A DNA stretch of 64,000 nucleotides from an uncultured Eubacteriales bacterium. GTDB lineage: Bacteria > Bacillota > Clostridia > Oscillospirales > CAG-272. The position numbers and the translations under genes are program-made. The stretch is from assembly GCA_902491535.1 (NCBI GenBank), contig CABUHS010000006.1, positions 30,240-94,239 on the forward strand, written 5' to 3'. Within the stretch, counting starts at the first letter, position 1, and the number at the start of each line of letters is the position of its first letter. Below the pieces are notes generated by a model. That model worked only from the letters and a program-made list of their open reading frames with translations. It was not told the DNA's origin and did not search any database. Positions 1-9,493 of the stretch are shown one piece after another.

Positions 1-977
1 ATAATGAGTTTGTATATCTTCCGTCTGAAAGGATCAGGCTTAATCCGGGACAGACATATAGGATCGGCGTATCTCCGACTGACGGTGAAAGCTTTGTTTC
101 TACCGACAGCTCGGTAGCGTCTGTGGATGAAAACGGAACTGTTACCGCACATTCCTGCGGCAAAGCAGTGATATATGTTCAGGCGGATGAAGACCTTTCG
201 GGCGGCGAAGTTACCGAGGGAATATACGGCGTTGCCGTGACCGTTTACCGAGAGTGTCAGGACTCTGTATTGCTTGATGTTCCGATCATTATGCAGGGCG
301 AGACATACCCGAACGGATGCGAGAGCGTTTCTGCGGTTATGGCGCTTAATTACGCCGGGATAAATATGACTGTAAAGCGGTTTATAAACGAATATCTCGA
401 CCATGACTGGTTTGTTTTTGACGAATATGTATCGGGACTGCGTTACGGATACAGTCCGTGGGTATATTATAACGGATATCCGACAGATGCTTCCGGGACT
501 TACTGTTTTGCGCCTGCTATAGAGATTGCTTTTGATAAATTCGTTGACCGGGATAAGTATGAAATAGACGTTCTTTACAGCCGCGGACTTATGGAGCTAT
601 GCTCAGACTATATAAGCCGTGGAATACCGCTTATCGTTTGGGTTACCGAAAATATGGACGAGGTTTACGAATACGTAACAGAGTGGTATAATCCCGAAAA
701 CGGACAGAAATACCGTATAATACGTCCGGTACACTGTATGGTGCTTGTTGGATATGACAGTGAGGGGTATTATTTTAACGATCCGCTTGTCGGAAAGAAT
801 GTTTTCTATGAAGCAGACGTGACGGAGAGGGCGTTTGAAAGTATGTGGGCGCAGGCTATTGCCGTTTATCCTGCCGGCTATACATATGAGCCGGATACTG
901 TTCCGACTGTTCCCGAAACTTTGATTAGGCAGAATGGAGTACCTTCGTATGAAGCAGAGAAAGTTTCGGCTGAGTAA
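1..977 (+). CDS. C39-like cysteine peptidase with Ig-like (BIG_2-type) region, 5' truncated
   Basis: The open frame runs in from the window edge (first full codon at 3), so the N-terminus, including any signal peptide, is missing. The first 60 or so visible residues resemble a bacterial Ig-like (BIG_2) repeat (TDSSVASVDENGTV). The rest matches the Peptidase_C39_2 pattern: a conserved Gln (IIMQGE), then NGCESVSAVM with the likely nucleophile Cys at 318-320, and a later RPVHCMVLVGYD with the likely catalytic His at 732-734, followed by FNDP. Such proteins are usually exported or wall-associated in Clostridia. The substrate cannot be told from sequence. An internal GTG at 123 is only an in-frame Val and not the start. 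A strong hairpin terminator follows. Confidence 0.75.
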   Translation, partial: NEFVYLPSERIRLNPGQTYRIGVSPTDGESFVSTDSSVASVDENGTVTAHSCGKAVIYVQADEDLSGGEVTEGIYGVAVTVYRECQDSVLLDVPIIMQGETYPNGCESVSAVMALNYAGINMTVKRFINEYLDHDWFVFDEYVSGLRYGYSPWVYYNGYPTDASGTYCFAPAIEIAFDKFVDRDKYEIDVLYSRGLMELCSDYISRGIPLIVWVTENMDEVYEYVTEWYNPENGQKYRIIRPVHCMVLVGYDSEGYYFNDPLVGKNVFYEADVTERAFESMWAQAIAVYPAGYTYEPDTVPTVPETLIRQNGVPSYEAEKVSAE

Positions 978-998
978 TTTGCGGTTTTAAAGATAGTA

Positions 999-1050
999 AT
1001 TAAAATCATACTGGTAAAGCCTATCAGTATGATTTTAATATTTTGTTTAT
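999..1050 (+). terminator. Intrinsic terminator after the C39-like peptidase
   Basis: A perfect 15-bp stem (999-1013 with 1025-1039) and an 11-nt loop are followed by a T-rich stretch (ATTTTGTTT). The 3' half is AT-rich, so it may work in both directions. Confidence 0.8.
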
Positions 1051-1163
1051 TTGCCTTCAAATAGGATAATTTATTTCACAAAACAAAATTTATTTTCCGG
1101 TTAAAATAAATTTTATTTGATCGGAAAAGCTCTGAAAAAAATTGTCAGATCGCGCACATAATA

Positions 1164-1192
1164 TTGACATTCTGATAATTTTGCATTATAAT
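1164..1192 (+). promoter_or_regulatory. Promoter for purF
   Basis: TTGACA at 1164-1169 and TATAAT at 1187-1192 are separated by 17 bp, an exact vegetative sigma consensus. It implies an untranslated leader of roughly 150 nt before purF. Confidence 0.85.
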
Positions 1193-1201
1193 AACATCTA
1201 T

Positions 1202-1262
1202 TGATATCGGATAAAGATATCGGAACGGAGCCGCCGCATAAGAGCGGCGTTCTTGCTTTTTA
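1202..1262 (+). promoter_or_regulatory. purF leader: repeated GATATC and terminator-like hairpin (possible attenuator)
   Basis: Two copies of GATATCGG lie at about 1203-1223 and could pair with each other. They are followed by a GC-rich 6-bp stem (CGCCGC 1232-1237, GCGGCG 1244-1249, loop ATAAGA) and TTCTTGCTTTTT. Lying between the promoter and the start codon, this looks like a premature terminator. I see no known riboswitch class here with confidence, so a role in purine or PRPP control is inference. Confidence 0.5.
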
Positions 1263-1346
1263 ATCAGGGCTTCGCGTCGCGGCACTTCGTACATAAAAAT
1301 AATACAGACCGATTTCGAGAGATACGGCCGGAAATGGCGGTGCATT

Positions 1347-2780
1347 ATGTCACAGTTAAGAGAAGAATGCGGAGTGTTTGGCTTTTACGGAAGCGAGACC
1401 TGCAATGTCGCGGATTTTGCGTATTACGGACTTTACGCCTTGCAGCACAGAGGGCAGGAATCGTGCGGGATCGTTGTGAATGACAGCGGTGTTTTCAGTT
1501 CGTATAAGGATCTCGGTATTGTGAATGATGTTTTTACGCCCCAGAGACTTAAAGATCTCGGAAAAGGAAATATGGTAGTTGGTCATGTCCGCTATGCGAC
1601 CACAGGTTCGAATGAACGCGGCAATGCACAGCCTATAGTAGTCAACCATATAAAAGGCCGTATGGCGCTTGCACATAACGGTAATATAACAAATTCCTTC
1701 GAGCTTCGTTCAGAACTTGAATTGCAGGGTTCTATATTCCATACTACTTCGGATACAGAGGTTATTTCTTATATTATTACAAAGGAGCGTCTCAGCGCGC
1801 CGAGTATAGAGCAGGCTGTAAACCGTGCGATGGACCGTATCCGCGGAGCATATTCTCTTGTTATAATGTCACCTGCAAAGCTTATCGCAGCGCGTGACGA
1901 AAACGGATTCCGTCCGCTCTGCTACGGAAAAATGCAGGACGGCGGATATGTTGTTTCCTCCGAGAGCTGCGCTCTTGACGCTATCGGAGCTGAGTTTATC
2001 CGTGACGTTGAACCGGGGGAAATTATCGTCTTTGATAAGGATGGGGTACACAGTATACGCGATCACTGCGGACGTGCGCCGCACAAAATGTGTGTGTTCG
2101 AGTATATATATTTTGCGCGTCCTGATTCGGTTATCGACGGATACTGTGTTCATGATGCGCGGGCTAATGCGGGAGCATTTCTTGCAAAGGAGCATCCGGT
2201 AGATGCAGATGTTGTTATAGGTGTTCCGGATTCCGGACTTGACGCGGCTGTCGGCTATTCGAAAGAGTCCGGTATACCGTATGAGATCGGTTTTATAAAA
2301 AACAAGTATGTCGCAAGAACATTTATATCTCCCGGACAGGAGAGCCGTGTCGATAAGGTAAAGATCAAGCTTAACCCTATTCGCAGCGTAATAGAGGGCA
2401 AACGGATAGTACTTATAGATGATTCTATAGTCAGAGGAACGACAAGTGCAAGGATCGTAAAGCTTCTGCGTGACGCGGGTGCAAAAGAGATACATATGCG
2501 TATATCAGCACCTCCGTTTCTGAATCCCTGCTATTACGGCACTGATATAGATTCAAAAGATTCGCTTATTGCCTGCAAGCATACAGTTTCGGAGATAGCT
2601 GAAATGATTGGCGTCGATTCGCTCGGCTATCTTAGCGTTGACAGCGTTAAGAAGATAGCTTGTCCGTCGGGAGAAAAAAGCTATTGTACCGCATGCTTTG
2701 ACGGAGAATATCCGACTGAGATACCCTCCGATACAAGAAAGAACCGGTTTGAAGAAAAACTTCCCGCAGATAAACGGTAA
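1347..2780 (+). CDS. purF: Amidophosphoribosyltransferase (first step of purine synthesis)
   Basis: Converts PRPP and glutamine to 5-phosphoribosylamine in the cytoplasm. At 477 aa it matches the Bacillus-type enzyme. The Ntn-hydrolase nucleophile Cys is residue 8 (REECGVFG), so a short 7-residue propeptide must be removed. The glutaminase motif YALQHRGQES and the PRPP-binding loop VLIDDSIVRGTTS are present. Four Cys expected to bind a 4Fe-4S cluster are retained (KMCVFEY, LIACKHT and the late CTAC), typical of the oxygen-sensitive Firmicutes form. There is only a weak Shine-Dalgarno (GGCGG). No other purine gene is adjacent; a HAD phosphatase follows after 45 bp and may be cotranscribed. Confidence 0.97.
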   Translation: MSQLREECGVFGFYGSETCNVADFAYYGLYALQHRGQESCGIVVNDSGVFSSYKDLGIVNDVFTPQRLKDLGKGNMVVGHVRYATTGSNERGNAQPIVVNHIKGRMALAHNGNITNSFELRSELELQGSIFHTTSDTEVISYIITKERLSAPSIEQAVNRAMDRIRGAYSLVIMSPAKLIAARDENGFRPLCYGKMQDGGYVVSSESCALDAIGAEFIRDVEPGEIIVFDKDGVHSIRDHCGRAPHKMCVFEYIYFARPDSVIDGYCVHDARANAGAFLAKEHPVDADVVIGVPDSGLDAAVGYSKESGIPYEIGFIKNKYVARTFISPGQESRVDKVKIKLNPIRSVIEGKRIVLIDDSIVRGTTSARIVKLLRDAGAKEIHMRISAPPFLNPCYYGTDIDSKDSLIACKHTVSEIAEMIGVDSLGYLSVDSVKKIACPSGEKSYCTACFDGEYPTEIPSDTRKNRFEEKLPADKR

Positions 2781-2825
2781 AATACCTGCCGCCGTGAATC
2801 TGTCTATATAAAGGAATAATTGCTT

Positions 2826-3530
2826 ATGAAGATAAAAGCTGTGTTATTTGACCTTGACGGAACGCTGCTTCCGCAGGATCAGGATGTTTTTGTAAAGGCA
2901 TATTTCGGTGCGCTTGCCGAGTGCATGGCCTCCTACGGATATGAACCGGAGCGCCTTGTAGAAACTGTATGGAAAGGTACAGCTGCTATGATGAAGAATA
3001 CGGGAGAGAATACGAATGAAGTTGTATTCTGGAAAGTATTCACAGAGGAATACGGTGAACAGTCGCTTTCTGACAAACCTCTTTTTGATGAGTTTTATAA
3101 AACAGGTTTTGACGCGGTGCGGAATACCTGCGGATTTAATCCTGACGTTTCGGGCATAGTAGCTAAGCTTTCGGAGAGGTTTCGTCTTATAGTTGCCACG
3201 AATCCGATCTTTCCGATAACCGCTTCGGAGAGCAGGATACGCTGGGCAGGACTCGATCCTGCGCAGTTTGAGCTTGTAACTTCCTATGAGAATTCAAGGT
3301 ACAGCAAGCCCTCTGCCGGATATTATTCGGATATTGCCGCTTTTGCAGGTCTGCATACCGAAGAATGTCTTATGGTCGGAAATGATGTAAGGGACGATAT
3401 GTCCGCCGCGGCTGTCGGAATGAAGGTCTTTCTTCTGACCAATTGCCTGATAAATAAAAAAGATGTTGATATTTCGTTATATCCGCACGGCGGATTTGAT
3501 GATCTCATCAGATATATAGATTCATTGTAA
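2826..3530 (+). CDS. HAD-superfamily hydrolase
   Basis: A 234-aa haloacid dehalogenase-type phosphatase. Motif I is FDLDGTLLP (nucleophile Asp and acid/base Asp), motif II VATNP, motif III Lys in YSKPSAG, motif IV GNDVRDD. A helical cap of about 90 residues sits between motifs I and II (C1 type). The substrate is unknown; closeness to purF hints at a phosphorylated nucleotide or sugar, but that is inference. ATG 2826 is preferred over TTG 2820 because AAAGGAA at 2811-2817 is about 8 bp from the ATG and only 2 bp from the TTG. Confidence 0.85.
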   Translation: MKIKAVLFDLDGTLLPQDQDVFVKAYFGALAECMASYGYEPERLVETVWKGTAAMMKNTGENTNEVVFWKVFTEEYGEQSLSDKPLFDEFYKTGFDAVRNTCGFNPDVSGIVAKLSERFRLIVATNPIFPITASESRIRWAGLDPAQFELVTSYENSRYSKPSAGYYSDIAAFAGLHTEECLMVGNDVRDDMSAAAVGMKVFLLTNCLINKKDVDISLYPHGGFDDLIRYIDSL

Positions 3531-3538
3531 AGGTAAGA

Positions 3539-3592
3539 GCCCGACCCGCCGGACGCAATCAAAGCTTGCGGGCGATGCCCCGTATCTTGTTT
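3539..3592 (+). repeat. Dispersed intergenic palindromic repeat, copy A
   Basis: The core CGCAATCAAAGCTTGCGG, flanked by CCCGACCCGCCGGA and a degenerate CCCCGTATCTTGTTT, matches copies at 9305-9364, 9374-9432 and (inverted) 37294-37346. The core CGCAA/TTGCG can form a hairpin. It lies between the HAD stop codon and its terminator. Confidence 0.75.
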
Positions 3593-3602
3593 CACAATAA
3601 AG

Positions 3603-3645
3603 CCCGTACCGAAGCCGTAATTACGGCTTCGGTACGGGTAGTTTT
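3603..3645 (+). terminator. Bidirectional terminator between HAD and PAS genes
   Basis: A perfect 36-base palindrome (3603-3638, arms of 18) is followed by TAGTTTTTAT. It separates two convergent genes. Its minus-strand side has a weaker T-run. Confidence 0.85.
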
Positions 3646-3657
3646 TATAGATATCTT

Positions 3658-4032
3658 TTAGCGGAAACAATATCTTGTTTCAGTTTCCGGATTTCGGTAT
3701 TCATGCTTTTCGTAGTATCCTATAAGTTTATTGTTATCGTCTCTCAGCGCGACCATATACACATCCTTGTTTTCCTTCTCGTTGTGAAATGTATAGATAA
3801 TATTGTTATCCGCGCTTTTTTCGAACCATTCGACAACCTTGACGATTGCTTCTGCGGAAGCACTGCCGTGGCAGGCGAGCAGATTTGTTCCGATAAGAGC
3901 TTTTCCGCCGCGCTTTTCATATCTTTTTTCCGCGGTCGGATTCATATATATCACCTTATGGCTGAGATCGCAAATTACTACAGCACAACGATCCTGGTCG
4001 ATTATACTTTTAAAAAACGGGGTCATTTCCAT
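3658..4032 (-). CDS. Stand-alone PAS-domain protein
   Basis: A 124-aa single-domain protein with a PAS fold: an N-terminal helix, AVVICDLSHKVIYMNPTAE, a helical middle with LIGTNLLACHG, and C-terminal strands KDVYMVALRDD and LIGYYEK. It resembles the PAS_10-type domain, which carries a conserved Cys-His pair, seen here as ACHG. There is no kinase, DNA-binding or cyclase domain, so it probably senses a ligand or redox state and signals to a partner protein. AAGGAG lies 9 bp before the ATG. The promoter is consensus and carries a palindrome across its -35 box. Confidence 0.75.
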   Translation of the reverse strand: MEMTPFFKSIIDQDRCAVVICDLSHKVIYMNPTAEKRYEKRGGKALIGTNLLACHGSASAEAIVKVVEWFEKSADNNIIYTFHNEKENKDVYMVALRDDNNKLIGYYEKHEYRNPETETRYCFR

Positions 4033-4086
4033 ATATAATTTCTCCTTTTTGAGATTTAAAAATGAAGAATATTTAGGTATGAGCTT

Positions 4087-4115
4087 ATTATAAAACGAAA
4101 CCTTTCCGATGTCAA
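4087..4115 (-). promoter_or_regulatory. Promoter of the PAS gene
   Basis: On the minus strand, TTGACA (4115-4110) and TATAAT (4092-4087) are 17 bp apart, an exact consensus. Confidence 0.85.
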
Positions 4116-4123
4116 TACATCGG
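4106..4123. promoter_or_regulatory. Palindrome over the -35 box of the PAS gene (candidate operator)
   Basis: CCGATGT-CAAT-ACATCGG has perfect 7-bp arms and contains the whole -35 hexamer. A repressor bound here would block the promoter. The binding protein is unknown. Confidence 0.5.
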
Positions 4124-4168
4124 CAATTATTACCTGCCGGATATCGGACTGCATAATGATGAGTAATA

Positions 4169-4196
4169 TTGACTTTTGAGCGAAATGTGGTAAAAT
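4169..4196 (+). promoter_or_regulatory. Promoter for uvrBA
   Basis: TTGACT at 4169-4174 and TAAAAT at 4191-4196 have 16-bp spacing. A leader of about 170 nt follows, in which I see no gene and no clear LexA box. Confidence 0.6.
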
Positions 4197-4378
4197 AGTA
4201 TTGTCTGACAAAAAATATTAAAATGAATGCTTCAGTTCGATATATACGGTTTCTTTTCGGGGGATTTTTCAGTCTGAAACGGTCGGATTTTCGGCATAGC
4301 TTACCGTCCGAAAACGGTATCTGAAAGTTGTCCTGTGTTTATATAGTTTATAAGATATTATAAAGGGGCGGATTGTCT

Positions 4379-6442
4379 ATGGATCATTTTGAATTAACAG
4401 CACCGTATCAGCCTACCGGCGATCAGCCGCAGGCTATAGAAAAGCTTATACAGGGAGTTAAAGGCGGATTTAAGGATCAGATACTTCTCGGAGTTACCGG
4501 TTCCGGAAAAACCTTTACGATGGCAAATATAATTGCCGGAGTAAACAAGCCGACTCTTGTACTTGCGCATAACAAGACGCTCGCGGCGCAGTTATGCTCC
4601 GAATTCCGCGAGTTTTTTCCGAATAATGCTGTCGAATATTTTGTATCTTATTACGATTATTATCAGCCCGAAGCGTATATTCCCGGCAAAGATCAGTATA
4701 TAGAAAAGGATGCTCTGATAAACGAGGAGATCGACCGCTTGCGCCACAGTGCAACGTCTGCACTGTTTGAACGGCGAGATGTTATTATCGTGTCGAGTGT
4801 TTCATGCATATATTCTCTCGGTGATCCGGAAGAATATTCGAAACTCGTTCTTGCCGTACGTCCCGGAATGGCTATGGAAAGAGATGAGTTTATTTCTCAT
4901 CTTATATCTATCTCATACGACCGTAATGATATGAATCTTGTGCGTGACAAATTCCGTGTGCGCGGAGATACCGTTGAAGTTTTTCCCGCAAGCAGCAAGA
5001 ATGTTGCTATACGTGTTGAATTTTTCGGGGAGGAGATCGACCGAGTATCCGAGATCGACACTGTAACATCAAATACGCTGCGCGATCTGAAATACGCCGC
5101 GATATATCCTGCAACGCATTATGCGGTTTCAGACGGAACGCGGGAGCGCGCAATGGCTGAAATAGAAGATGAGCTTGAAGAAAGAGTCGAATACTTTAAG
5201 TCGCGCGGAAAACTCATCGAAGCGCAGCGTATTGAGGAGCGTACCCGATACGATATGGAAATGATGCAGGAGATCGGATACTGTTCGGGTGTTGAGAATT
5301 ATTCACGCGTTCTTGCCGGCCGCGCGCCTGGTTCAACGCCTGCAACTCTGCTCGATTATTTTCCCGACGATTTTCTTCTTTTTATAGATGAATCTCATGT
5401 TACGCTTCCGCAGGTACGTGCAATGAGCGGCGGAGACCGCAAGCGCAAAGAGAATCTTGTTGAATTCGGCTTCAGACTGCCGTCGGCATTTGATAACCGT
5501 CCTCTGTTCTTTGAGGAATTTGAGAAAAAGATACATCAGGTCGTGTATGTAAGCGCAACGCCTGCCGATTACGAGCGCGGACGTTCGCAGCAGACGGTCG
5601 AACAGCTTATACGTCCGACAGGACTTGTTGATCCGGAGATCGAGGTTCGCCCGGTCAGCGGTCAGGTAGACGATCTTATTGGGGAAATAAAAGAACGTGC
5701 GGCGCGCGGGGAACGCGTGCTTGTAACAACGCTTACGACCAAGATGGCTGAGGATCTTACCGAATTCATGAATCAGAACATGATAAAGGTCAGATATATT
5801 CATCACAGTGTTGAGACCATGGAGAGAATGGAAATAATACGCGATCTCCGCCTCGGACTGTTCGATGTGCTTGTCGGAATCAATCTTCTGCGTGAGGGAC
5901 TTGATATTCCCGAAGTTTCGCTTGTCGCAATACTTGACGCTGATAAAGAAGGATTTCTGCGTTCGGAGACGTCTCTTATTCAGACTATCGGACGGGCTGC
6001 GCGTAACGCTGACGGAAAGGTAATTATGTATGCCGACAGCGTTACCGGATCTATGCAGAGGGCGATAGCCGAGACTAACCGCCGCCGCGAGATACAGATA
6101 GAATATAACAGGGAACACGGCATAACGCCGCAGACGATCGTCAAGGCGGTAAGGGACGTTATAGAAATAGACCGGCGAGAGGAAAAGAGAAAGGATTCGC
6201 TGTCCAAGCGTGCAAGCAGTGCTGCCGATAAGACAGTTATCCTTACGGACGAAGAGAGAGAAAAGCTCATATCGGAGCTTACAGATGAAATGAAAACCGC
6301 AGCAGCGGCGCTGGACTTTGAACGCGCAGCTTATCTGCGCGACAGGATAGCGACCGTCAGAGGAGATGCCGGCGCTGCTTACGTTAAAGACGGAGGTAAA
6401 CCTAAATACAAATGGGAACGCGGTAAGTATCCTAAGAAATAA
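4379..6442 (+). CDS. uvrB: Excinuclease ABC subunit B
   Basis: DNA damage-recognition helicase-like subunit of UvrABC, which takes lesions from UvrA and recruits UvrC. 687 aa, normal length. Walker A GVTGSGKT, the beta-hairpin region with [13 protein letters not shown], the DEAD-like box IDESHV, helicase motif [14 protein letters not shown], and a C-terminal UVR motif ([13 protein letters not shown]) that binds UvrC are all visible. ATG 4379 is chosen over TTG 4373 because GGGG lies about 10 bp upstream. uvrA follows after 28 bp, so the two form an operon. Confidence 0.98.
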   Translation: MDHFELTAPYQPTGDQPQAIEKLIQGVKGGFKDQILLGVTGSGKTFTMANIIAGVNKPTLVLAHNKTLAAQLCSEFREFFPNNAVEYFVSYYDYYQPEAYIPGKDQYIEKDALINEEIDRLRHSATSALFERRDVIIVSSVSCIYSLGDPEEYSKLVLAVRPGMAMERDEFISHLISISYDRNDMNLVRDKFRVRGDTVEVFPASSKNVAIRVEFFGEEIDRVSEIDTVTSNTLRDLKYAAIYPATHYAVSDGTRERAMAEIEDELEERVEYFKSRGKLIEAQRIEERTRYDMEMMQEIGYCSGVENYSRVLAGRAPGSTPATLLDYFPDDFLLFIDESHVTLPQVRAMSGGDRKRKENLVEFGFRLPSAFDNRPLFFEEFEKKIHQVVYVSATPADYERGRSQQTVEQLIRPTGLVDPEIEVRPVSGQVDDLIGEIKERAARGERVLVTTLTTKMAEDLTEFMNQNMIKVRYIHHSVETMERMEIIRDLRLGLFDVLVGINLLREGLDIPEVSLVAILDADKEGFLRSETSLIQTIGRAARNADGKVIMYADSVTGSMQRAIAETNRRREIQIEYNREHGITPQTIVKAVRDVIEIDRREEKRKDSLSKRASSAADKTVILTDEEREKLISELTDEMKTAAAALDFERAAYLRDRIATVRGDAGAAYVKDGGKPKYKWERGKYPKK

Positions 6443-6470
6443 AATATCGGAATTTTAAAAGGTGGTATAA

Positions 6471-9299
6471 ATGGCATCTAAATATATTACGGTACGCGGA
6501 GCGCGCGTACACAACCTTAAGAATGTGGATTTGAAAATACCGAGAGACAAACTGGTCATATTTACCGGACTTTCTGGTTCCGGAAAGTCGTCACTTGCAT
6601 TTGACACTATCTATGCAGAGGGACACCGCAGATTTGTGGAATCTCTCTCGTCGTATGCGCGTCAGTTTCTTGGACAGCTTGACAAGCCGGATATCGACTC
6701 GATCGAGGGACTTTCGCCGGCTATTTCGATCGACCAGAAAACAACGTCAAGAAATCCCCGCTCGACTGTCGGCACGGTTACCGAGATATACGATTATCTG
6801 CGTCTTTTGTATGCACGCTGCGGCATACCTCATTGCCCTGTCTGCGGACGCGAGATCGTTCAGCAGACGACGGATCAGATAATTGACCGCATTATGGCGC
6901 TTCCCGAAAGAACTCGTTTTATGATTCTTGCTCCGGTAGTACGAGCTAAAAAGGGAATGCACGAAAAGGTTATTGAGGATTCAAAGCGCAGCGGTTTTGT
7001 CCGTCTGAGGATAGACGGAAGCATGTATGATCTCGGCGAGGAAATAAAACTCGATAAAAATAAAAAGCATGATATCGACGTTGTTGTTGACCGCCTTATC
7101 CTTAAACCGTCGATACGTGACCGGCTTGGCGATTCGGTCGAAACAGCTCTCGGACTCGCCGGAGGGAATATTACGGTAAGCATAATCGGCGAAGATGGCG
7201 AGGAGGGTGAAGAACTCAGCTTTTCTCAGAATTATGCATGTGAGGAGCATGGAATAAGCGTTACCGCTCTCGAACCGAGAATGTTCTCTTTCAATAATCC
7301 GCTCGGAGCATGCCCGGACTGTCTCGGAATCGGCGAACGGCATGTTATTTCGTTTGACCGCATTGTTCCGGATAAATCGCTGTCGCTTCGCGAGGGAGTG
7401 CTTCGCTGCAACGGTTTCAAAAGTATCGATGACGATACATGGATGGGACCGCTTTTCAAGGCGGTCGGCGCAAAGCACGGATTTACGTTGGATACGCCGC
7501 TTTGTGAGTATTCGGATGAGGCTTATAATGCTTTAGCGTACGGCACGGGAGATGAACTTTATTACGTTGAGAGAAGCTTTGACGGAGTCCAACGCAATCA
7601 GAATATAAAGTTTGCCGGAGTTGTCGGAATGGTTCAGCAGCGTTACGATCAGACACAGGATGAATATTATGAGCAGTTTGTAGAGGATATGGAGTGCCAT
7701 ACCTGCCACGGCAGAAGACTCAAGCCGGAGGTTCTGTCGGTTACGGTCGGAGGACTTAACATACATGAGCTTTGCTCGCTTCCGATAAAGGATTCGGTAG
7801 TATTTTTTGATAATCTCGAAATGGATCCGTCACGTACTGTTATAGCACGTGAAATACTCAAGGAGATAAAATCGAGACTTAATTTTCTGAAAACGGTCGG
7901 ACTTGAATATCTCGATCTTGCACGAAGAGCGGGAACGCTTTCGGGCGGAGAAGCTCAGAGAATACGCCTTGCAACGCAGATCGGATCGTCTCTAATCGGA
8001 GTTTTATATGTACTTGATGAACCGAGCATAGGTCTGCATCAGCGCGATAATGACAAGCTTATCGGCGCTCTTTTAAATCTTCGCGATATAGGAAACAGTG
8101 TTATCGTTGTCGAGCATGACGAGGACACGATGCTTAAATCCGACTATATAGTTGATATCGGTCCGGGAGCCGGAATACACGGCGGAGAGATAGTTGCGGC
8201 AGGAACACCCGAACAGATCATGAAAAATCCTAAATCCGTGACCGGAGACTACCTGTCAGGACGGAAAAAGATAGCTGTTCCGTCCGAGCGCCGTCCCGGA
8301 AACGGAAAGTTTCTGACGGTATACGGTGCGAGAGAGAATAATCTGCGCGGGATAGATGTTAAGATCCCTCTCGGAATGCTTGTCTGTGTAACAGGCGTGT
8401 CAGGTTCGGGAAAATCCTCTCTTGTCAATTCGATAATCTATCCTGTTCTTGCGCACGATCTCAACCGCGCATTTACCTATCCGGGTAAATTTGACCGCAT
8501 AGAGGGAATCGAAGCGCTCGATAAGGTCATTGCAATAGATCAGAGTCCTATCGGACGTATGCCAAGCTCAAATCCCGCGACATATACCGGACTTTTCTCG
8601 ATAATACGTGAGTTATTTGCTTCGACTCCCGATGCAAAGATGCGCGGTTACAAGCCCGGAAGATTTTCTTTTAATGTTAAAGGCGGACGCTGCGAGGCGT
8701 GTGAGGGAGACGGTGTAAAACGGATAGAAATGCACTTTCTTCCCGATGTTTATGTTACATGTGACGTATGCAAGGGACACAGATATAACCGCGATACGCT
8801 CGAGGTCAAGTATAAGGGAAAGAATATTTACGATGTACTCGATATGACAGTCGAGGAAGGATTGGAATTTTTCTCTGCGATCCCTTCGATATCGCGCAAG
8901 CTGAAAACGCTTTATGATGTCGGACTCGGATATATAAAGATAGGTCAGCCGTCGACTACCATATCGGGCGGCGAGGCGCAAAGAGTCAAGCTTGCGACAG
9001 AACTTTCCCGCCGTTCCACAGGTCAGACCTTCTATATTCTTGATGAACCTACTACGGGACTCCACACCGCTGATGTGGCGCACCTGATAGACGTACTTCA
9101 GAAGCTTGTAGATGCAGGTAATACAGTCCTTGTTATCGAGCATAATCTCGATCTAATAAAAACCGCAGATTATATTATTGATTTGGGACCTGAAGGCGGA
9201 GACGGCGGAGGAACTCTTGTTGCAGAGGGAACTCCCGAACAGGTTGCTCTTTGTGAGAGGTCGTATACCGCGAAATTCCTCAGGGACAAGCTTAAATAA
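6471..9299 (+). CDS. uvrA: Excinuclease ABC subunit A
   Basis: ATP-driven damage scanner of nucleotide excision repair. 942 aa, full length. It has two ABC ATPase modules: Walker [10 protein letters not shown] and GVSGSGKSS; signature motifs [12 protein letters not shown] and [12 protein letters not shown]; Walker [12 protein letters not shown] and [11 protein letters not shown]. Zinc-finger Cys pairs are seen (CPVC, CPDC, CEAC, CDVC). AAGGTGG precedes the ATG. It is the second gene of uvrBA; two repeat copies and a strong terminator follow. Confidence 0.98.
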   Translation: MASKYITVRGARVHNLKNVDLKIPRDKLVIFTGLSGSGKSSLAFDTIYAEGHRRFVESLSSYARQFLGQLDKPDIDSIEGLSPAISIDQKTTSRNPRSTVGTVTEIYDYLRLLYARCGIPHCPVCGREIVQQTTDQIIDRIMALPERTRFMILAPVVRAKKGMHEKVIEDSKRSGFVRLRIDGSMYDLGEEIKLDKNKKHDIDVVVDRLILKPSIRDRLGDSVETALGLAGGNITVSIIGEDGEEGEELSFSQNYACEEHGISVTALEPRMFSFNNPLGACPDCLGIGERHVISFDRIVPDKSLSLREGVLRCNGFKSIDDDTWMGPLFKAVGAKHGFTLDTPLCEYSDEAYNALAYGTGDELYYVERSFDGVQRNQNIKFAGVVGMVQQRYDQTQDEYYEQFVEDMECHTCHGRRLKPEVLSVTVGGLNIHELCSLPIKDSVVFFDNLEMDPSRTVIAREILKEIKSRLNFLKTVGLEYLDLARRAGTLSGGEAQRIRLATQIGSSLIGVLYVLDEPSIGLHQRDNDKLIGALLNLRDIGNSVIVVEHDEDTMLKSDYIVDIGPGAGIHGGEIVAAGTPEQIMKNPKSVTGDYLSGRKKIAVPSERRPGNGKFLTVYGARENNLRGIDVKIPLGMLVCVTGVSGSGKSSLVNSIIYPVLAHDLNRAFTYPGKFDRIEGIEALDKVIAIDQSPIGRMPSSNPATYTGLFSIIRELFASTPDAKMRGYKPGRFSFNVKGGRCEACEGDGVKRIEMHFLPDVYVTCDVCKGHRYNRDTLEVKYKGKNIYDVLDMTVEEGLEFFSAIPSISRKLKTLYDVGLGYIKIGQPSTTISGGEAQRVKLATELSRRSTGQTFYILDEPTTGLHTADVAHLIDVLQKLVDAGNTVLVIEHNLDLIKTADYIIDLGPEGGDGGGTLVAEGTPEQVALCERSYTAKFLRDKLK

Positions 9300-9304
9300 T
9301 AAAT

Positions 9305-9364
9305 AACAACCCGGTCCGTCGGGCGCAACCGAAGCTTGCGGGTGGATACCCCGGAACTTTGTTG
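9305..9364 (+). repeat. Dispersed palindromic repeat, copy B1
   Basis: Starts AACAACCCG, core CGCAACCGAAGCTTGCGGG, ends CCCCGGAACTTTGTTG. The outer AACAA/TTGTT ends are complementary. It stands in tandem with B2 after uvrA. Confidence 0.8.
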
Positions 9365-9373
9365 CTTTAGGGC

Positions 9374-9432
9374 AACAACCCGACTGCCCTCCGCAATCAA
9401 AGCTTGCGGAGGGCTACTCCGGAACCTTGTTG
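9374..9432 (+). repeat. Dispersed palindromic repeat, copy B2
   Basis: Starts AACAACCCG and ends CTCCGGAACCTTGTTG. The centre forms a perfect 10-bp stem (CCCTCCGCAA / TTGCGGAGGG, loop TCAAAGC). Its stem bases differ from B1 and copy C while pairing is kept. Confidence 0.85.
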
Positions 9433-9441
9433 TTTTACAAT

Positions 9442-9486
9442 AAAAAATACGCGTTAAGTGTCAAGCTTAACGCGTATTTTTTACTT
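9442..9486 (+). terminator. Bidirectional terminator between uvrA and feoB
   Basis: A 17-bp perfect stem (9442-9458 with 9466-9482) with A- and T-runs at its ends and a 7-nt loop can serve both convergent genes. Confidence 0.9.
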
Positions 9487-9493
9487 TCGTAAT

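Noticed and set aside
4197..4378. SOS (LexA) box before uvrBA
   Set aside because: No GAAC-N4-GTTC type site is visible in the promoter or leader, so SOS control cannot be claimed.
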